Below, one piece after another: positions 1 to 11,739 of a stretch of 64,000 nucleotides of DNA (positions are counted from its first letter, which is position 1; each line of letters begins with the position of its first letter). The notes under the pieces were generated by a model, which searched no databases, was not told where the DNA came from, and saw only the letters and a list, made by a program, of their open reading frames with translations. Made by a program: the position numbers and the translations under genes. Origin of the DNA: Lactarius indigo (Eukaryota > Basidiomycota > Agaricomycetes > Russulales > Russulaceae); the NCBI GenBank assembly GCA_025766275.1, contig JAFKAC010000009.1:1736001-1800000 (forward strand), written 5' to 3'.

Positions 1-1474
1 TCTTACGGTATGCGACCGAACTAGCGGCAGCGCTGCGGCACACAATTTTCGTAGACCGCGTCGTGTACCACTTTACTTCGAGGGCAGAAGTACTTGAGCT
101 TCTCGAGGAACATATTACGGAAAACATCGTGAAGGTACAACGCTTACCATTCGGAGCGTGGAGTGGTGTTGACAGCACCGCCAGATTGGCCAAGATTACT
201 ATCGCCAAGTAGTAGGGATACCGCAAGGCTCGGTGCTTTCGTCTTTGCTCTGCTCCATCTTTTACGCAGACCTCGAGCGAACGCGTCTGAAGTTCACTCA
301 AGACCCAATGAGCGTAGGTGCATGTATTCTACCTTCGAACAGTCGAATCATTTGCCGACAGCTTTTGCTCCGGCTCATTGATGATTATTTGTTCATTACC
401 ACGGACCTCGCCAAAGCTAGAAAGTTTCTCGACACCATGATTAAGGGTTCGAAAGCCCAACTTTTTTCCGTTTCTCTCGGTGCATCTGACTGCGTGTAGG
501 ACATCCCGAATACGGTTGCTTCATCTCTCCAGAGAAAACTTTGACGAATTTTGAATGCAACCCACATGTTGTGAGAGTTACGGAGCCCGAGCAAAAATGT
601 GGGCACAGAAGTGCAACTTAGTAATGGTTTCTGACACGATTCACTGGGGATAGCGTTTCCGTGGTGTGCTCTGCTCATTGACATGGAGAACCTGTCTGTT
701 TCGACCGACTACACGCGCTATCACGATAAGTGTAGGTTGTTCCCATTCGGTGATATACTTGCGCTCAGTCTGACCGGACAGTCATTGTGGATTCTCTTAC
801 CGTCGACCGCGGCCGTCGTGTTGGCGTTGCCTTTTTACACAAGATGCTGCAGTACGTCTTCCATTTGCCCCGACCCTACTGAATTTTTCCTCTCCTTACG
901 ACCTCCACTTCAGGTTTGGAAGGGCCAAGAGCCATATCATATTCTGCGATTCGGACCTCAACACCATCCCCGGTGTTTATTCTAACGCATATCAAAATTT
1001 CCTAGTTATTGGGATGCGCATGCACCATTATTTACGTAGTTGGGGCGCTAACATTCGTAAGAACGTCAAGTTCATCCATAGTAAGCTCCCGCAATGTTCC
1101 TGCTGTGTGTGGCGTTGAGTGCTATTGCAGGGACGATACAACAGGTCGTTCGGTACACGTATGCGGTGATGCACAGCAAGGCTTTAAATAAGGTATCTAC
1201 TGCTCAAGGCGGGAAATGTCAAGTTGAAAAGACTTGCATCACATGGTCAGTCGACGTTGGCTCGATCACGATTCTAAGTGATGCACTGAAGCGGCAACCC
1301 AGGCTTGGGTTAACAGCATTCCGTATCGTGTTGGCGCGCAAATCAACGGCGTATAAACCGTTGCTCAAACTACTTGACTTTGAACTGGCGCAGGGACGCC
1401 TCCGCCGGCATAAGAAGCAGTTTCGTGTCCTCGTGAACAGTGGTATGGTAATAATCGACCAACTCTCTTTTTGA
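1..1474 (+). CDS. TERT: Telomerase reverse transcriptase, C-terminal half (5' end outside window)
   Basis: Catalytic subunit of telomerase, which copies the RNA template onto chromosome ends. Seen: an exon to 134, an intron 135-184, then motif B' (GIPQGSVLSS) from about 215. After an in-frame 48-nt intron at 314-361 comes motif C with the catalytic Asp pair (LLRLIDDYL, codons 380-385). An intron at 447-499 precedes motif D (GHPEYGCFISPEKT), and motif E (FPWC) is at 656-667. The thumb/C-terminal extension follows (NAYQNFL, MRMHHYLRSW, TAFRIVLARKS). An intron at 852-913 joins LHKMLQ to FGRAKSH. The fingers and motif A lie before base 1. One exon junction near 735-795 could not be joined cleanly in frame. 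The stop at 1474 fits the family's end shortly after the last helices, but a further intron is possible. Confidence 0.9.
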
Positions 1475-2193
1475 TCTGCCCCCCCGACCTTGTCACCCAT
1501 CTGGGCTTGGCGAGAGCGCCGACGACACCCACGCGTTTTAACACAGAGGGCAGTTGCGGCGTTCCGCGGCGTTTAAAGGAGCACAACGCTCGGATCGTGC
1601 GCTCAATTAGGGAAAAGAAAGACTTTATTCGGGACAACAATGTACTGTACAAAGAATCACATCGTCGAGTCGTGTGCGGTACATAAATTCAAGTGGCATC
1701 GTACTTGTAAATACTGGAAGCGGGCATGCGCTTCAGTCTGGGAAAAGAAAGGGACTGAGGTGCGAGCTGAGGTGCATGCATTTTAATCTACGCAATGAAA
1801 GCTTTCGTCAACCGTATAGTTATTGAGCCCCGTGGGCCATTTCGGGCATCCACTGTACCAAAGCAAGGTAATACGATCGTCCACTTTCGAGTCTTCCATA
1901 CCCACACGCAAATCACTGTCTAACCTCTCGACGTCTCGGACTGTGCTTCCGAGTGGTTGAGTGGTTGACGCCTCCACAACAAGACTACTCAACTGAGAAC
2001 CTCAACCAATGGTCATTTAGCCTGGGCAACGCCCGACAAGATATAGTATTGTTTCGCCCAAATCACAAAAAAAATGGTATCTTTCTGCCCCACCAATCGC
2101 CACGAGGTAGACACCAGTCTACTACATGCTTGCTACATACGCTACGGGGCTGCTACTGAGGAATGCGTAGCAGTCCAATCTTCAGTGATGCCA
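1475..2193. other. Intergenic region between TERT and carboxypeptidase
   Basis: Convergent 3' flank of TERT and of the reverse-strand carboxypeptidase. Short open frames occur on both strands (for example reverse 1783-1992, 69 codons), but none shows a recognisable family or a convincing exon structure. Nothing can be assigned. Confidence 0.5.
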
Positions 2194-3891
2194 CTATGTG
2201 GAGCTCAGCGGCTTCTGGCTAAGAGTCTGGGTGAACGCCTGCAGTGCGGCAACGGGCTGGTACGCGGGGACTTCGTGGCCGGCGTTGAACACGTTCAGGA
2301 ACGAGAGTTTGCCAGCGGTCTTGAACGTGCCGACTTGCACGCCGTTGACGGTGTACGGCACCAGCGACGCCGAGTTAAATTGGGCAGATTGGGCGAATTG
2401 AATCTGGGCGATGACGGCCTGCACGCCGGCGGTGTTGCAAATCCAGTCTGTACGGAAACGTGAGCCATGGACGGTGGACGAAAGACGAAAGGTGGGTTGT
2501 TCTTACCAGCATCGCCCGCCCAGATGAGCACTTGAATGCCGCTCTGTACCACCGTGCTGAGGGTAGAGAGGAAACTGCGTGCATCTGGGAATTTGGTGAG
2601 TTGACACTACGGACACGAGCAAGTGAGGCAGGGTATACCGTCGCCGGTGGTTTGGAACTTATTAAAAGGCGCATTGGGGCACTCTTGGTATACTTGCTGA
2701 GCACCAATCTTAGTCTGGATGCTGCTCTGTTGAAGGTAAGAAACGTAGGTCTCCGGAGGGAATGGATCATTTGATGGAGCACGGAGATCGTAGACATCGA
2801 AGTTACCCTGCGATATCGGGCCTTCGATTTCATTGAAGCAGGTATTATCGGCATTCGCGCAAGCTTTGTTTGTACCAGTACTGGCGCAAGTGTTGAGTGC
2901 GGGGGCACAGTCTTGGTTGTACGAATTGGTGAAGGAAGTGGCTTGTGAGCTAGTGATGAGGGAACGGTAGGGATTCGTGAGGGAATAATCGATGTAGGCC
3001 TTGTACTGGAGTTTCGGATCAAACTGCCGAGTCCGTAACCGGTCAACTCCGAGAGACGTGGTACCACTAAGTTAGCATGTACGCACCCAGCCATTGTTGA
3101 TCCCGAGAGCGACTAGCGGGATTGTTATTCCAGAGAGAGTACCCTGGGCAATGGCAGTGTTTTGGGACTCGCTGAAAGATGGTTCAGTGGACTTGAAGAA
3201 TACAACGAAATGGGCCAAACCCACAAGTAGAACGCAAACTCGGGGCCGTAGTGTCCACCGTAGGACTCAGTGAACAGACCAAAGTTGCGGTTTTCGTAGG
3301 TAGGGAATTGTGCGTAGAATGCCTGCAGAAGCTTCCAAACGAACGGTGCGGCGGTGACTGTCGAGGTCGCACTGTCGGTGCCGAAGCTGAAGCCAGTACC
3401 GATGGGCTGGTCAACGTAAAGCATGTTGGCGACATTATTCCAACTGTTGGGGTTCAACACGGGAGTCGATCCCTGGACATTGTTGAAGGTACACGGGCCA
3501 TTTTCCTGGAAGAGGCCAATCATGCTACTGCAACCAGGACCCCCATTGAGCCATAGGGCTAGAGGAGCGGTCGAAGGACTGTTGCGGGCTTCGAAGAACC
3601 AAAACCACATGTTCTGAGAACGCGTCAGAGGGCGCAAATACCATAACGTGGGAAACTGTTCACCATGTTCGTGCCGACAGAAAAATAGCCAGAGAACTGG
3701 TTTACTCCAGGTGTGGTTTCACAGACACCACTATTGGTAACGAAAGAAAGCGTTGCACCAGTGGCCGCGTGCTCGAAGACGGTGTAGTTCACGCCATTCT
3801 TGACCTCGAACGAACGTCTGTCGACAAGAGCAGGGGAGGCAATAGCGAAAGTCGCCAAGGTGAGCGCCAAGAGGCTAGAAATCCCAAACAT
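2194..3891 (-). CDS. Secreted serine carboxypeptidase, peptidase family S10
   Basis: Removes C-terminal residues from peptides in secretory or vacuolar compartments. The chosen ATG (3889-3891) opens a typical signal peptide (MFGISSLLALTLATFAIA). Family marks follow: LWLNGGPGCSS with the oxyanion loop, the nucleophile Ser in ESYGG, the catalytic Asp in VLIWAGDADW, and the catalytic His in NAGHEVPAYQP close to the C-terminus. Several short introns are visible; one joins SVGTNM to NMWFWFF, another joins GDAD to WICN. All catalytic residues are present and the frame is intact. Cys-rich segments in the middle suit a disulfide-bonded secreted enzyme. It is transcribed toward TERT and stands alone. 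Substrate preference cannot be told from sequence. Confidence 0.93.
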
Positions 3892-4239
3892 GGTGAACCA
3901 CGGAGACAACATCCATGAAAACTGTTTGCGCCCATTAAGTAGCAGAGGGGTGCCGTATTGACATGTGGACACAGCTGAGAAGCTAGGTCATTACTCCCGG
4001 AACCACATGGCGATAAGACAGTCACACTGAATAGGAAGGAGGTTATAAAGCTATTTTTAGCACCACTTCAGCAGTCCCACGTGGAATGTTGGACGTGCAC
4101 TTGTGGTAGCCAACGGCGATCCCAAGTCCCCGAGTCGGGAAAGCTAGGCGGGAGTACAGGTGACCCGAGTCACAGCTATGCAGCACCTCATGGAGTCGAC
4201 AACACTAGGAACGAAATTTACCAATGCTGTGAATGCTTA

Positions 4240-5487
4240 TCACAACGTACCGATACTACTCAGGCATAAGTCTTTGGTAACAGTACACCTTCCCTTGTCA
4301 TGACCCACTCCACTCTCGAACGCTTTCACAAGCGTTGCATCTCCCTCGTCAATCCTTAGAACGTCTCAATAAGGCAATTCGTCAGTCTAAGGAGACTACA
4401 TACCATTTTACTTCGTGGGCCTTGTCGTCCAACACAACTTTGATTGTCGTCCACGAGAAGCGTGCGATAGAAGGGTATCCGAACGTTCGATCGAAAGACT
4501 CTTTGATCCAAATCTTTGTGTTCGGGTCTGCGGTGCACGGTTCGCTACCACGTGAGGAAGCAAAAGAAACTCAAAAGGGCACCTGATGGATAACCGCTCC
4601 CGATTTTGGTAGACCAAGTCCGTTTAATCTGCGCCTCCGGCATGTCTTGTTGAGAATCCTCCTCGAATACCCAGCCCTCAATCCAGGCGTCACGCGTCAC
4701 CTTCGCTGCAACACTCGCAGCGCCGACGATCATGTATATGGAATCAGCTTTCGCGGTCACCGTGAAGTTGATGCCGGGGAATTGGGACGTCAAGAATTGT
4801 TCGTATTGTTTTGTGGGACCAAGAGCGTCGACGTAGACCTGAGAATTGATCAACTGAGGAACGGAACGAGTGTCGGAACCAGATCGCGACCTCGGTCAAC
4901 TCGACACCTCGCTGGAGTACTTCGCGGATAAGCAAAATGGTGGCATTCTGGGATTGTTTGTTTAAATTGACCGGACGTCTGCGAAGCATGCCACTCGAAA
5001 TATCCCGAGGGCTGCAAACTAGTTATTGGGTGTCGTACCTCACGACAGGAGTGTGACTAGCCTCAACACTCTCACAGACCACCCAAGGTTTGCGACATCG
5101 CCACTCAGAGTGTTCAGTAATGAGGAACGGGTGTCAGACGTCAGTGTTTTGGAGTCTGTCATACAGAGCGAACGTGAATGGAGAATGGGAGCAGTTCTTC
5201 GCCAGAATTAACGTACCTGCAAACCCTAGCTCGTCGAGCTGCTCTCGATATGCCACTGGACAATAAGCGACGCCGTAAACCAAAGGTCCCAACACGGGAC
5301 CACGCCCCGCTTCGTCGACACCGAGGATGTAAGGACCTGCGGCCGTAGGAGTTGGAGAGTGATACGTGTATGACGAGAGGAGAGGACCAGTCTTGTCAAC
5401 TATGGATGGGATATCCCGTACCTTTACCGTGTCGACCTCTGCTGATTCATCGAGGGATGATGACTGCGACATCTGAGTGTGGGTCAA
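4240..5487 (-). CDS. RNH201: Ribonuclease H2 catalytic subunit A
   Basis: Cuts RNA in RNA-DNA hybrids and removes single ribonucleotides from DNA in the nucleus. Exon 1 contains the first catalytic motif, [13 protein letters not shown] (Asp and Glu). The next exon has DSKTLT, and later ones have [12 protein letters not shown] (third catalytic Asp) and [21 protein letters not shown]. The C-terminal block has [19 protein letters not shown] and then KWIDEG. The end at 4240 assumes a last intron after ...VKW; without it the protein would stop at 4382. One intron (5061-5012) appears to use a GC donor, because only that joining gives the family-like VRVLSPRDIS. The frame is intact. The next reverse-strand gene ends only 71 bp upstream of its start. 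Confidence 0.93.
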
Positions 5488-5558
5488 TCGGACGGAGACG
5501 CGTTCGCGTTGTGTCGGTATGTTTGGCAGGTGGTAAATACAATGAAGCTCTAAACGTT

Positions 5559-6335
5559 CTAAACCCTCCTTGACAGACTCCTCACATCAGGTGTGATGCC
5601 CATCCCGTCCATACCCATACCCATACCCATCCCCATACCTCGCGTCACCATGGGAGAACCACGGTCCCCACCATAAAATTGAGCTGGTGGGATGGTATTG
5701 AATTGTGGGCCACCAGGATATGGGCCCATCTGTCCTGGAACAATATGCCTTGTGGGGGTTGCTACAATGGGCGACATGCCCACACCATTGACTGAATGGT
5801 GACCAGGCATAGGAAAGGCCTGTCCGCGCTGATTCGGATGAGGGTGCGAAGTCGGCAGTGGTAAACTCTGGGATGCCACGTTGGACGGTCCCTGTTTCTC
5901 CTCCTTTTGATGCTCTAGCAATGGACTTGGGTCGAAATACAAACGCGAGCCCTCGTCAACTTGGAACCTTGAACGAAAGTTTAAGCTAAGAGCACGGAAA
6001 GAGAAAGGCTGTTGAACAAGACGTACTGTTGAGTACCTACGTCCCACTGCGGCCCACGCTCAGCACGAGCGGTTAGTAGGAGCGAGTTCCACTCGGAAGC
6101 ATTTTCCTATAATCCGAATTAATAACAAAAAAAGAGTTGACTGGAAGTGGGAACCTACGATAGCGAGGGCAATTGTACTGGACACCTCGTTGGTCGGTTG
6201 ACGAACATCGGTCCGTATGCGCTTCTCTTTGGCGATAGTTTCAATTTGTGCGGTAAGCGCAGGCCCAATACGTTGAGAGTTGTGTCTCGGTACGTGTACC
6301 TTGATGTTCTTGACGCGTTTCTTGCTTGGAGACAT
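5559..6335 (-). CDS. Hypothetical protein with a Gly-Met repeat
   Basis: Family not recognised. The likely start is [10 protein letters not shown] (6333-6335); an in-frame ATG also exists at 6434. The N-terminal exon is basic and ends near [12 protein letters not shown]. After an intron it continues with [11 protein letters not shown] and [10 protein letters not shown], then after another intron with [13 protein letters not shown]. The last exon is Pro/Gln/Gly-rich and carries five Gly-Met dipeptides encoded by a short tandem repeat at 5611-5640. The mix of a conserved-looking front and a low-complexity tail suggests a nuclear or RNA-related factor, but this is only a guess. It is divergent from the coiled-coil gene with only about 126 bp between the starts, so the two probably share a promoter. 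Confidence 0.6.
5611..5640. repeat. Short tandem repeat encoding Gly-Met dipeptides
   Basis: A 6-nt unit (CCCATA) is repeated with slight variation. Read on the reverse strand inside the hypothetical gene it encodes alternating Gly and Met. Because the unit length is a multiple of three, slippage here would change protein length without breaking the frame. Confidence 0.8.
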
Positions 6336-6461
6336 CCTTGCCCTCACTGTACTGTACCACACTGATTCGTTGAAAGACGGCCCGGCCACTTCGCACTGAT
6401 CCGCCACTCGCTCAACGCGTACCTGCGCATACATACAGTCACATCAAAGGACAACTACAAC

Positions 6462-8271
6462 ATGCCCTTACTCTCCCGATTGCCGAACATTATATCCTCC
6501 TCGCTATCCTCTACACCACAAGAGCCCTTGATTGCTTCGCAGAAAGCGCATATAGACGAACTCGGCCAAAAGACGCGTACTCTCGAGCTCACTATCAGTC
6601 GCCTTCAGGAACAACTATCCAATTCACGTTCCGAATGGCAGACCGAGCGCAAAGAATGGGCAGGCGAATGTGAGACTGTGATGGCCTGTCACCGCATCGC
6701 ACATCTTCAGACAAACGTCCTCCTTTCCCGGGAACGCGTTGCACTCGAACACGAGCGCGATCTCACTGCGCAAAGAACGAGTAGGCAGTCGTTGAACGTG
6801 ATTACCACCTCATTTTGTCTAAAGCCAGGGAGAAGGAGCTTGAGATAGAGTTGAAAGAGAAAGCGACTCTCTTACACGACGCAGAAAGGGCGAGGGAAGC
6901 TGCTGAGGTGCGATGCTCAACGTTCCCTTGATATCAAGTCCACAAATGTTTTCGTGCAGCAGAAGGCCAACCACATGCAGGCCGAGCTCTCTGCGCTGCA
7001 GACTCAGCTCTCCTCGGCTAATACAAACGTGGATAGGCTTACATCGTGCCTAGAAGACGCTCAGACAGCCCTTGCTGAGAAGGAGCGATTGAATAATGAG
7101 ATCCAGCAGGAGAAGGCCGCTCTCGAAGTACAAGTCGATCAGCGGAAATCGCTTGATGAGAGAGGAGGGGCCGAAGTGGAGAAGCTGCTCAAACAATGTG
7201 CCACCTTGGAGGGTCAGATCAAGCATCTAGAATCTTGCGTGACTGAGGAACAACAAAAGGCATCGGTCCATGAGAAGGCGCTTCAGAAGGAACGCAAGAA
7301 CACAGAAAAGTTGCAATTCGCTTTGGAGGAACAATTAGTGCGTATTCTCGTCGTGACCGAGTAGGATTCCCCTCCACGTACTCAACTTTACACAGGAAAA
7401 GGCAACGAACGCTGAAGAGGAGGCAAGTTTACTTGAACAACAGTCTCATGAATACAAAGGCGAATTAGAGAAGGCCCTCTGGCAGATCAAACAGCTGACG
7501 GCAGACACACAACCCGTGTGACACATTCCTCCACCGAACACTTTCGACTCTAACAAGTATTTGCAGGATGGCCCAACACCCCGCTCACGGGTACACTCTG
7601 ATCTACGATCAGACGAGGCCGAGAACATAAGCCCCCCCACGGACAAGACAGCTCCTTCTCACAAGGCAGAAGTGTCAGGTAGCGCAGTCGTCATTTTTTC
7701 ACACCCCTGATGATTCTAAGTTGGTGACAGATGTGAAGAGTAAGAAAACTACAAAGAAGCCCTACAGGGGTAAAGATCCGCCGACAACGCGCAAACCGTC
7801 AATTACGGACAACAAAGGAAAGCGTAAAGCAGCACCCTTGGACCATGAAGACACCGAAACGATTGCAAGCGACGAGAAGGCCGCCAAATCGACAAAGCCG
7901 AACTCTGGAAAGAATAAGACAAAAGCCAAAGTGCCCACAGCTGCCGCCGAAGAGGATGACGAGACCAACGATGTCGCAATGCCGAAGAAGAAAAAGATGA
8001 GAAAGCTGAATATAACAAATCCTTTCGCTTCCGCGCAACCTCACTCGTTAGACTGGGCGAATCAATACAATGTCGTGAGTGTTGTCAATGCCGAAGTCCC
8101 AATATTTGCCGCTGATTATTCGCTCAGGGTGATGGTGGCTTAGACATTCCCAACAGAGTTATCGCCGGTGAAAGTACCAGCACGCTCCCTAGCCGGAAAA
8201 TCTGCGTCCACGTCGTTTTGGAAGAGCTGAATTTAGGCGACTCCAGCGCGGCGTGGAGCACTACACCCTGA
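6462..8271 (+). CDS. Coiled-coil protein with basic nuclear-type tail
   Basis: Not assigned to a family. The N-terminus MPLLSRLPNI is followed by long heptad-rich, Gln/Glu/Lys-rich stretches (roughly 6540-7500) that predict an extended coiled coil. After introns near 7339-7395 and 7518-7565 comes an acidic/basic region, then MPKKKKMRKLN, a likely nuclear localisation signal. A last exon is proposed after an intron with donor GTGAGT near 8073, ending at 8271. The build suggests a structural or chromosome/kinetochore-associated protein, but no specific family mark is visible. One exon boundary near 6780 and another near 6910 are uncertain. It is divergent from the Gly-Met protein. Confidence 0.65.
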
Positions 8272-8595
8272 GGTAGTGGTACGCGATGTGAGTACTTGCT
8301 CCGATCGCCTTACCTGCTCGTACTGCCTTTGAGTACAGATCACCAAGCTACAAACTGTACTTAAGGCCACCCTCGCCCTCTCGATCGCCCAATTCTATCT
8401 TCGCCTCCCATTCTCATTGCCGCTTCACCTTACTACAGAGCTTCAAACCATAATAGTATACCCGAGTCTACGTTCCATACCAGTTCGATTGAGGACCTTG
8501 TACTGCGACATAGTACGAACGTAAATATATTGTGTGTGTTGTAATGACGTTGTAACAATGAGAGGTGGTGGATGGGAGACATGATGCAGTGGACT
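8272..8595. other. Intergenic, 3' flanks
   Basis: Tail-to-tail spacer between the coiled-coil gene and the RMD1-like gene. It is AT-richer toward 8520. No coding signal, RNA gene or repeat was recognised. Confidence 0.5.
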
Positions 8596-9946
8596 CTATG
8601 ACGTTTTTGTTATACTATGCTCTGACCGCTGGTCGGTATCTGGATAGAAGAACTCAGGGAACATCGCGGATGAGGACCTGTTGCCCAAACACCAGATAAG
8701 TCACCAACTCGGGTTAGGATACGAAGGTCACATACAATGATAACTTCAACAGGCAATAAGCGCGATAATGACAAGCTCCATACGAGCGCTGGATGTCTAG
8801 AACAAGTTGTGTCAACCTCGTGTGCAGCGCAGTGAGACATATGCCTCACCTCGTGCAGAAGTTGTCGAAGTACAGACTGCACCTCCGCCGCATACGTTAT
8901 CTTGTCGTTCACCGATCGTGTACGGGCCTTAACTTCCAGTGCAGCATTTAGAGAATTAAAGTACCCTGCGTCATGGTCAGGCCATAGACGAAGAAACATG
9001 CAGGAGGCGGGTCTGCATACCTTCTAACACTGGCTGGTCCCAGTAGAAGTCCGGCGTTTCAAAGAAATTCTCTCTGTTAAGATTCAGGCCCTGGCGGAAG
9101 CGCAACAACTCGCCCAGTTTCTTGACGAGCGCACGTCTGCCCATACCGGGCTTCCCTGTCTTCTCAAGTGCCAGAGGGAGCGATGACATGGAGGAGAGGT
9201 AGTCCTCGAGAGAAGTTTCGAGAGCAGAAAGAGCAGTCGAGCGCGACAGGGCCTGCGAGAACGCATAGCGCGCCAAAACCGTCTCTTGTGGAAACACGGA
9301 GAGAGGGAACGAGTCGGGGAGGTTCTCTGGGTCGGTCGGCTGAGGACCGCCCCCAAGAATGATCAGGTCTCCCTGAAGTCGCGTCTTTCTGCTTTGGCTA
9401 AGCGCACGACGCAGGAAAAAATGGAAAAACAAAATCATACGCACTCTGAGGGATCCGTGGCGAACTTCCAGCTCCTCCGTCTCGGGTTCCGCGAGGGACC
9501 CAACTTCCGCCCGTGCGGGCGTCAGCACGTCCCTCCTGAACCGCCTTGCGTCCTCCTCGGAGAGACCCCAGCACACGAAGCTGCCATTGCTGAAGATGAA
9601 ACACCTCGCCCTCGCGTCCCTCGGTGCAGCTGCTCCATTTGGGCACCCAGTACGCGTCGTGGAGCGGGCGCGCGGTCGGCGGCAGCCGCGTACGCAAGCG
9701 CGTCAGGAGGTAACGCTCGCACGTCGCGAGCGTGGATATCGGCTGTATTTCGCTCTGGGTCGGCTTGGGGTTGGCGCGGATGGAGAGGGAGTCTGAGGCG
9801 GTGCGCCGTAGCGGGGTGTGCGCTTTGGGCTTGAAGGGCCCTTGTTGTGACGAGGCCGCCTCGGAGGCGTAGCACCTTCGTCGCGATGTCCATTCATACG
9901 CGATACGTGGAGGGAGTCGTGCGTTCGTGGTCACTACGCACTGCAT
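8596..9946 (-). CDS. RMD1/DUF155 family protein, probably mitochondrial inner membrane (frame breaks)
   Basis: Members of the RMD1/DUF155 family (yeast Rmd1 and Rmd8, human RMND1) are organelle-associated, and RMND1 supports mitochondrial translation. The first residues (MQCVVTTNARLPPR...TSRRRCYASE) look like a mitochondrial presequence. Family marks: GEVF-IFSNGSFVCWGLSEEDARRF, ARYAFSQALSRST, NFFETPDFYWD, YFNSLNAALEVKARTRSVNDK and the C-terminal membrane segment MELVIIALIAVEVII. Two single-base frame breaks interrupt it. One is at about 9600, where the continuing frame needs one T less in a TTT run. The other is at about 8752, where it needs one C less in a CC pair inside the membrane segment. 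The exact C-terminus is uncertain because of the second break. Sequence error or a pseudogene are both possible. Confidence 0.8.
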
Positions 9947-10271
9947 TCAGGCGTGCGTACGGGAACGCGGCTGACAGAGAAGATCGCATGGATGGGCTTC
10001 TTCTCCAGAAAGAAGATCCGGACTTGCTGTCGCGGGCTTCGGTGGTATATTCAGAACCACGAGAGGAGAGATGAGTATGATAGATGAGGATGGTCACAGT
10101 TTAATGTCAAGCGCGCAGGCGACGCGCGAAATTGTAGACGCGGCTGGGCCGGCGCGATCAGGAAATAAGCCTTGGAAAAAGTTCATGTAGTTGTGCACTG
10201 CTGCTCTAATGTACACTACTTTTGAGGGAGGAAAGAGCGGGAGGGGTTACGCTACACTATTAGGTGGGTGT

Positions 10272-11657
10272 CTATGACATTTCCACGTCACTGTTGCTGC
10301 TATCACCTTCTTCATCTTCCCAACCTTCTTCGTCGTCCGTCATCATCTTGGCCACCATCCTCTGGAGAAGGTTTTACGCCGAGTCCCTCTAACTTTAAGA
10401 TGAGCTTCTTCGACATGTTCACGTATAGGAAGGTCGGGATGTCCTTGATTAATGTGAAGCTATAATGCGGGTTTGAGGACTGCAGAACGTGAGGAAGCTC
10501 GACGTGAACTCACCATCTTGCAAGTTTCTAAACAGTCCCGCGAGTCTCTAGCAAGCTCCTCCCACGTTAATTCGTCCGACTTTGCCTCCTTGCTCGCGGG
10601 CCTGCTCCGACATGAGGAAGAAACACCAGCCCTCCAAGTACCAGGCCTCGACCTCTTCGTCGTCAGACGCCATTATGCCTTGTAGAACCATCAAAGCGGG
10701 TGTGAAGAGTGACAGCTCCAGAAACAGCTTTGTGAGGTTCAACCGGCTAGCTATGGGTGGTAACCGGGGATCATCTACAAAAGCTGAGGTCAAGCAAAGC
10801 GCGTAGATACGACGAGCGTTAGTACCCACCAGCCTCCAGGTCTTGCCAAGTGGACCACGCTTTCTCGAGAAACCCCTTCGCCTCCTCGGGTCTCTGCTGG
10901 GACATGCGGACAGACTGCGAGAGATTGTAACGCTTCCGTGTTTTGCGAGTCGACTTGCAACGCAGGCCTTGAGAAGTTCCTCACAATTAGATTCTGCGGC
11001 GGGTTCAAAGCTAGTTGGACAATAAACCCGCTGCAGCAAAATCAAGTTTGTGAAAGAAAGCACACCACAAGGTCGTAATGCAGGGATCCATCCAAATCTC
11101 GACTTGCCCGATGAGAGCTCGAACAATTGTCCGTTTCGTCTCCTCTTCATCACTGTTCGCCAGAGCAATGTCTGCAGCACGCTCTTTTCCTTTCAACTGG
11201 AGCATCAGAATGTCAACAGCAGCAGAAGTAGTGCTTCAGTGCCATCTGTGGGTCGTTGTCGCTCAACTGAGCAAGATATAGATGGGCACTGGGCGGCGTG
11301 GGGGACGGTGCGCCTGGATTTGGCGGCAGCAGTGATAAGAAAGTCTAACAGGACGCGTTTGGACGCCAAACCCACATCGAAGTCGCATGGAGACACACCT
11401 GCTTGGCTGCGTCCAAGAGCCCCGTCTCTAGCTGAACCACGCCGAGCATTTCTTTGGCATCAGGATTATCAGGCGCGCGTTTCAACACAGCGATCAATAA
11501 ATCGCCCTGCAAGATCGTAATCGCATTGGACGATCAGCTCCTGAGCTTTCTCCAATAAAGCCTCGATAGTTGGTTCAGAAACTTTCTCTCCTTGCCTTTC
11601 TGCTAGGTCATCGATGGGCGGACGAGCTTTCCGGTTTTTGGTGCGAGTCCGACCCAT
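10272..11657 (-). CDS. ACL4: Acl4-type TPR chaperone of ribosomal protein L4 (frame breaks)
   Basis: Acl4 binds newly made ribosomal protein uL4 and escorts it to the nucleus. The start MGRTRTKNRK is basic and is followed by TPR-like helices (EALLEKAQELIVQCDYDLA, RPEEAKGFLEKAW, SRLNLTKLFLELSLF). The diagnostic EVEAWYLEGWCFFL comes next. The end is acidic: KKLILKLEGLGVKPSPED, then DDEEGWEDEEGDSS and VEMS. At least two single-base breaks occur. Near 10915, EALQSLA joins SVRMSQQRPEEA only if one base is skipped. Near 10337, an extra G separates PSPEDGGQDDD from the acidic tail. Several introns are visible, for example a GTGGGT donor after the WSTWQDLE segment. The overall order and length agree with the family. 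Confidence 0.78.
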
Positions 11658-11739
11658 CGAGGCAAAACAAAAGGTGCGGTCAAGGGAGGACCGGCAACTT
11701 CCGTAGCAGCGAAGTGATTGACTCGTTCCTAGACGCTGT

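Noticed and set aside
1930..2010. Ser/Leu tRNA-like string GAGTGGTTGAGTGG
   Set aside because: Resembles a D-arm only; no cloverleaf, no T-arm at the correct spacing.
2375..3094. Reverse open frame of 239 codons inside the carboxypeptidase
   Set aside because: Wrong frame: the neighbouring frame on the same strand carries the conserved carboxypeptidase sequence.
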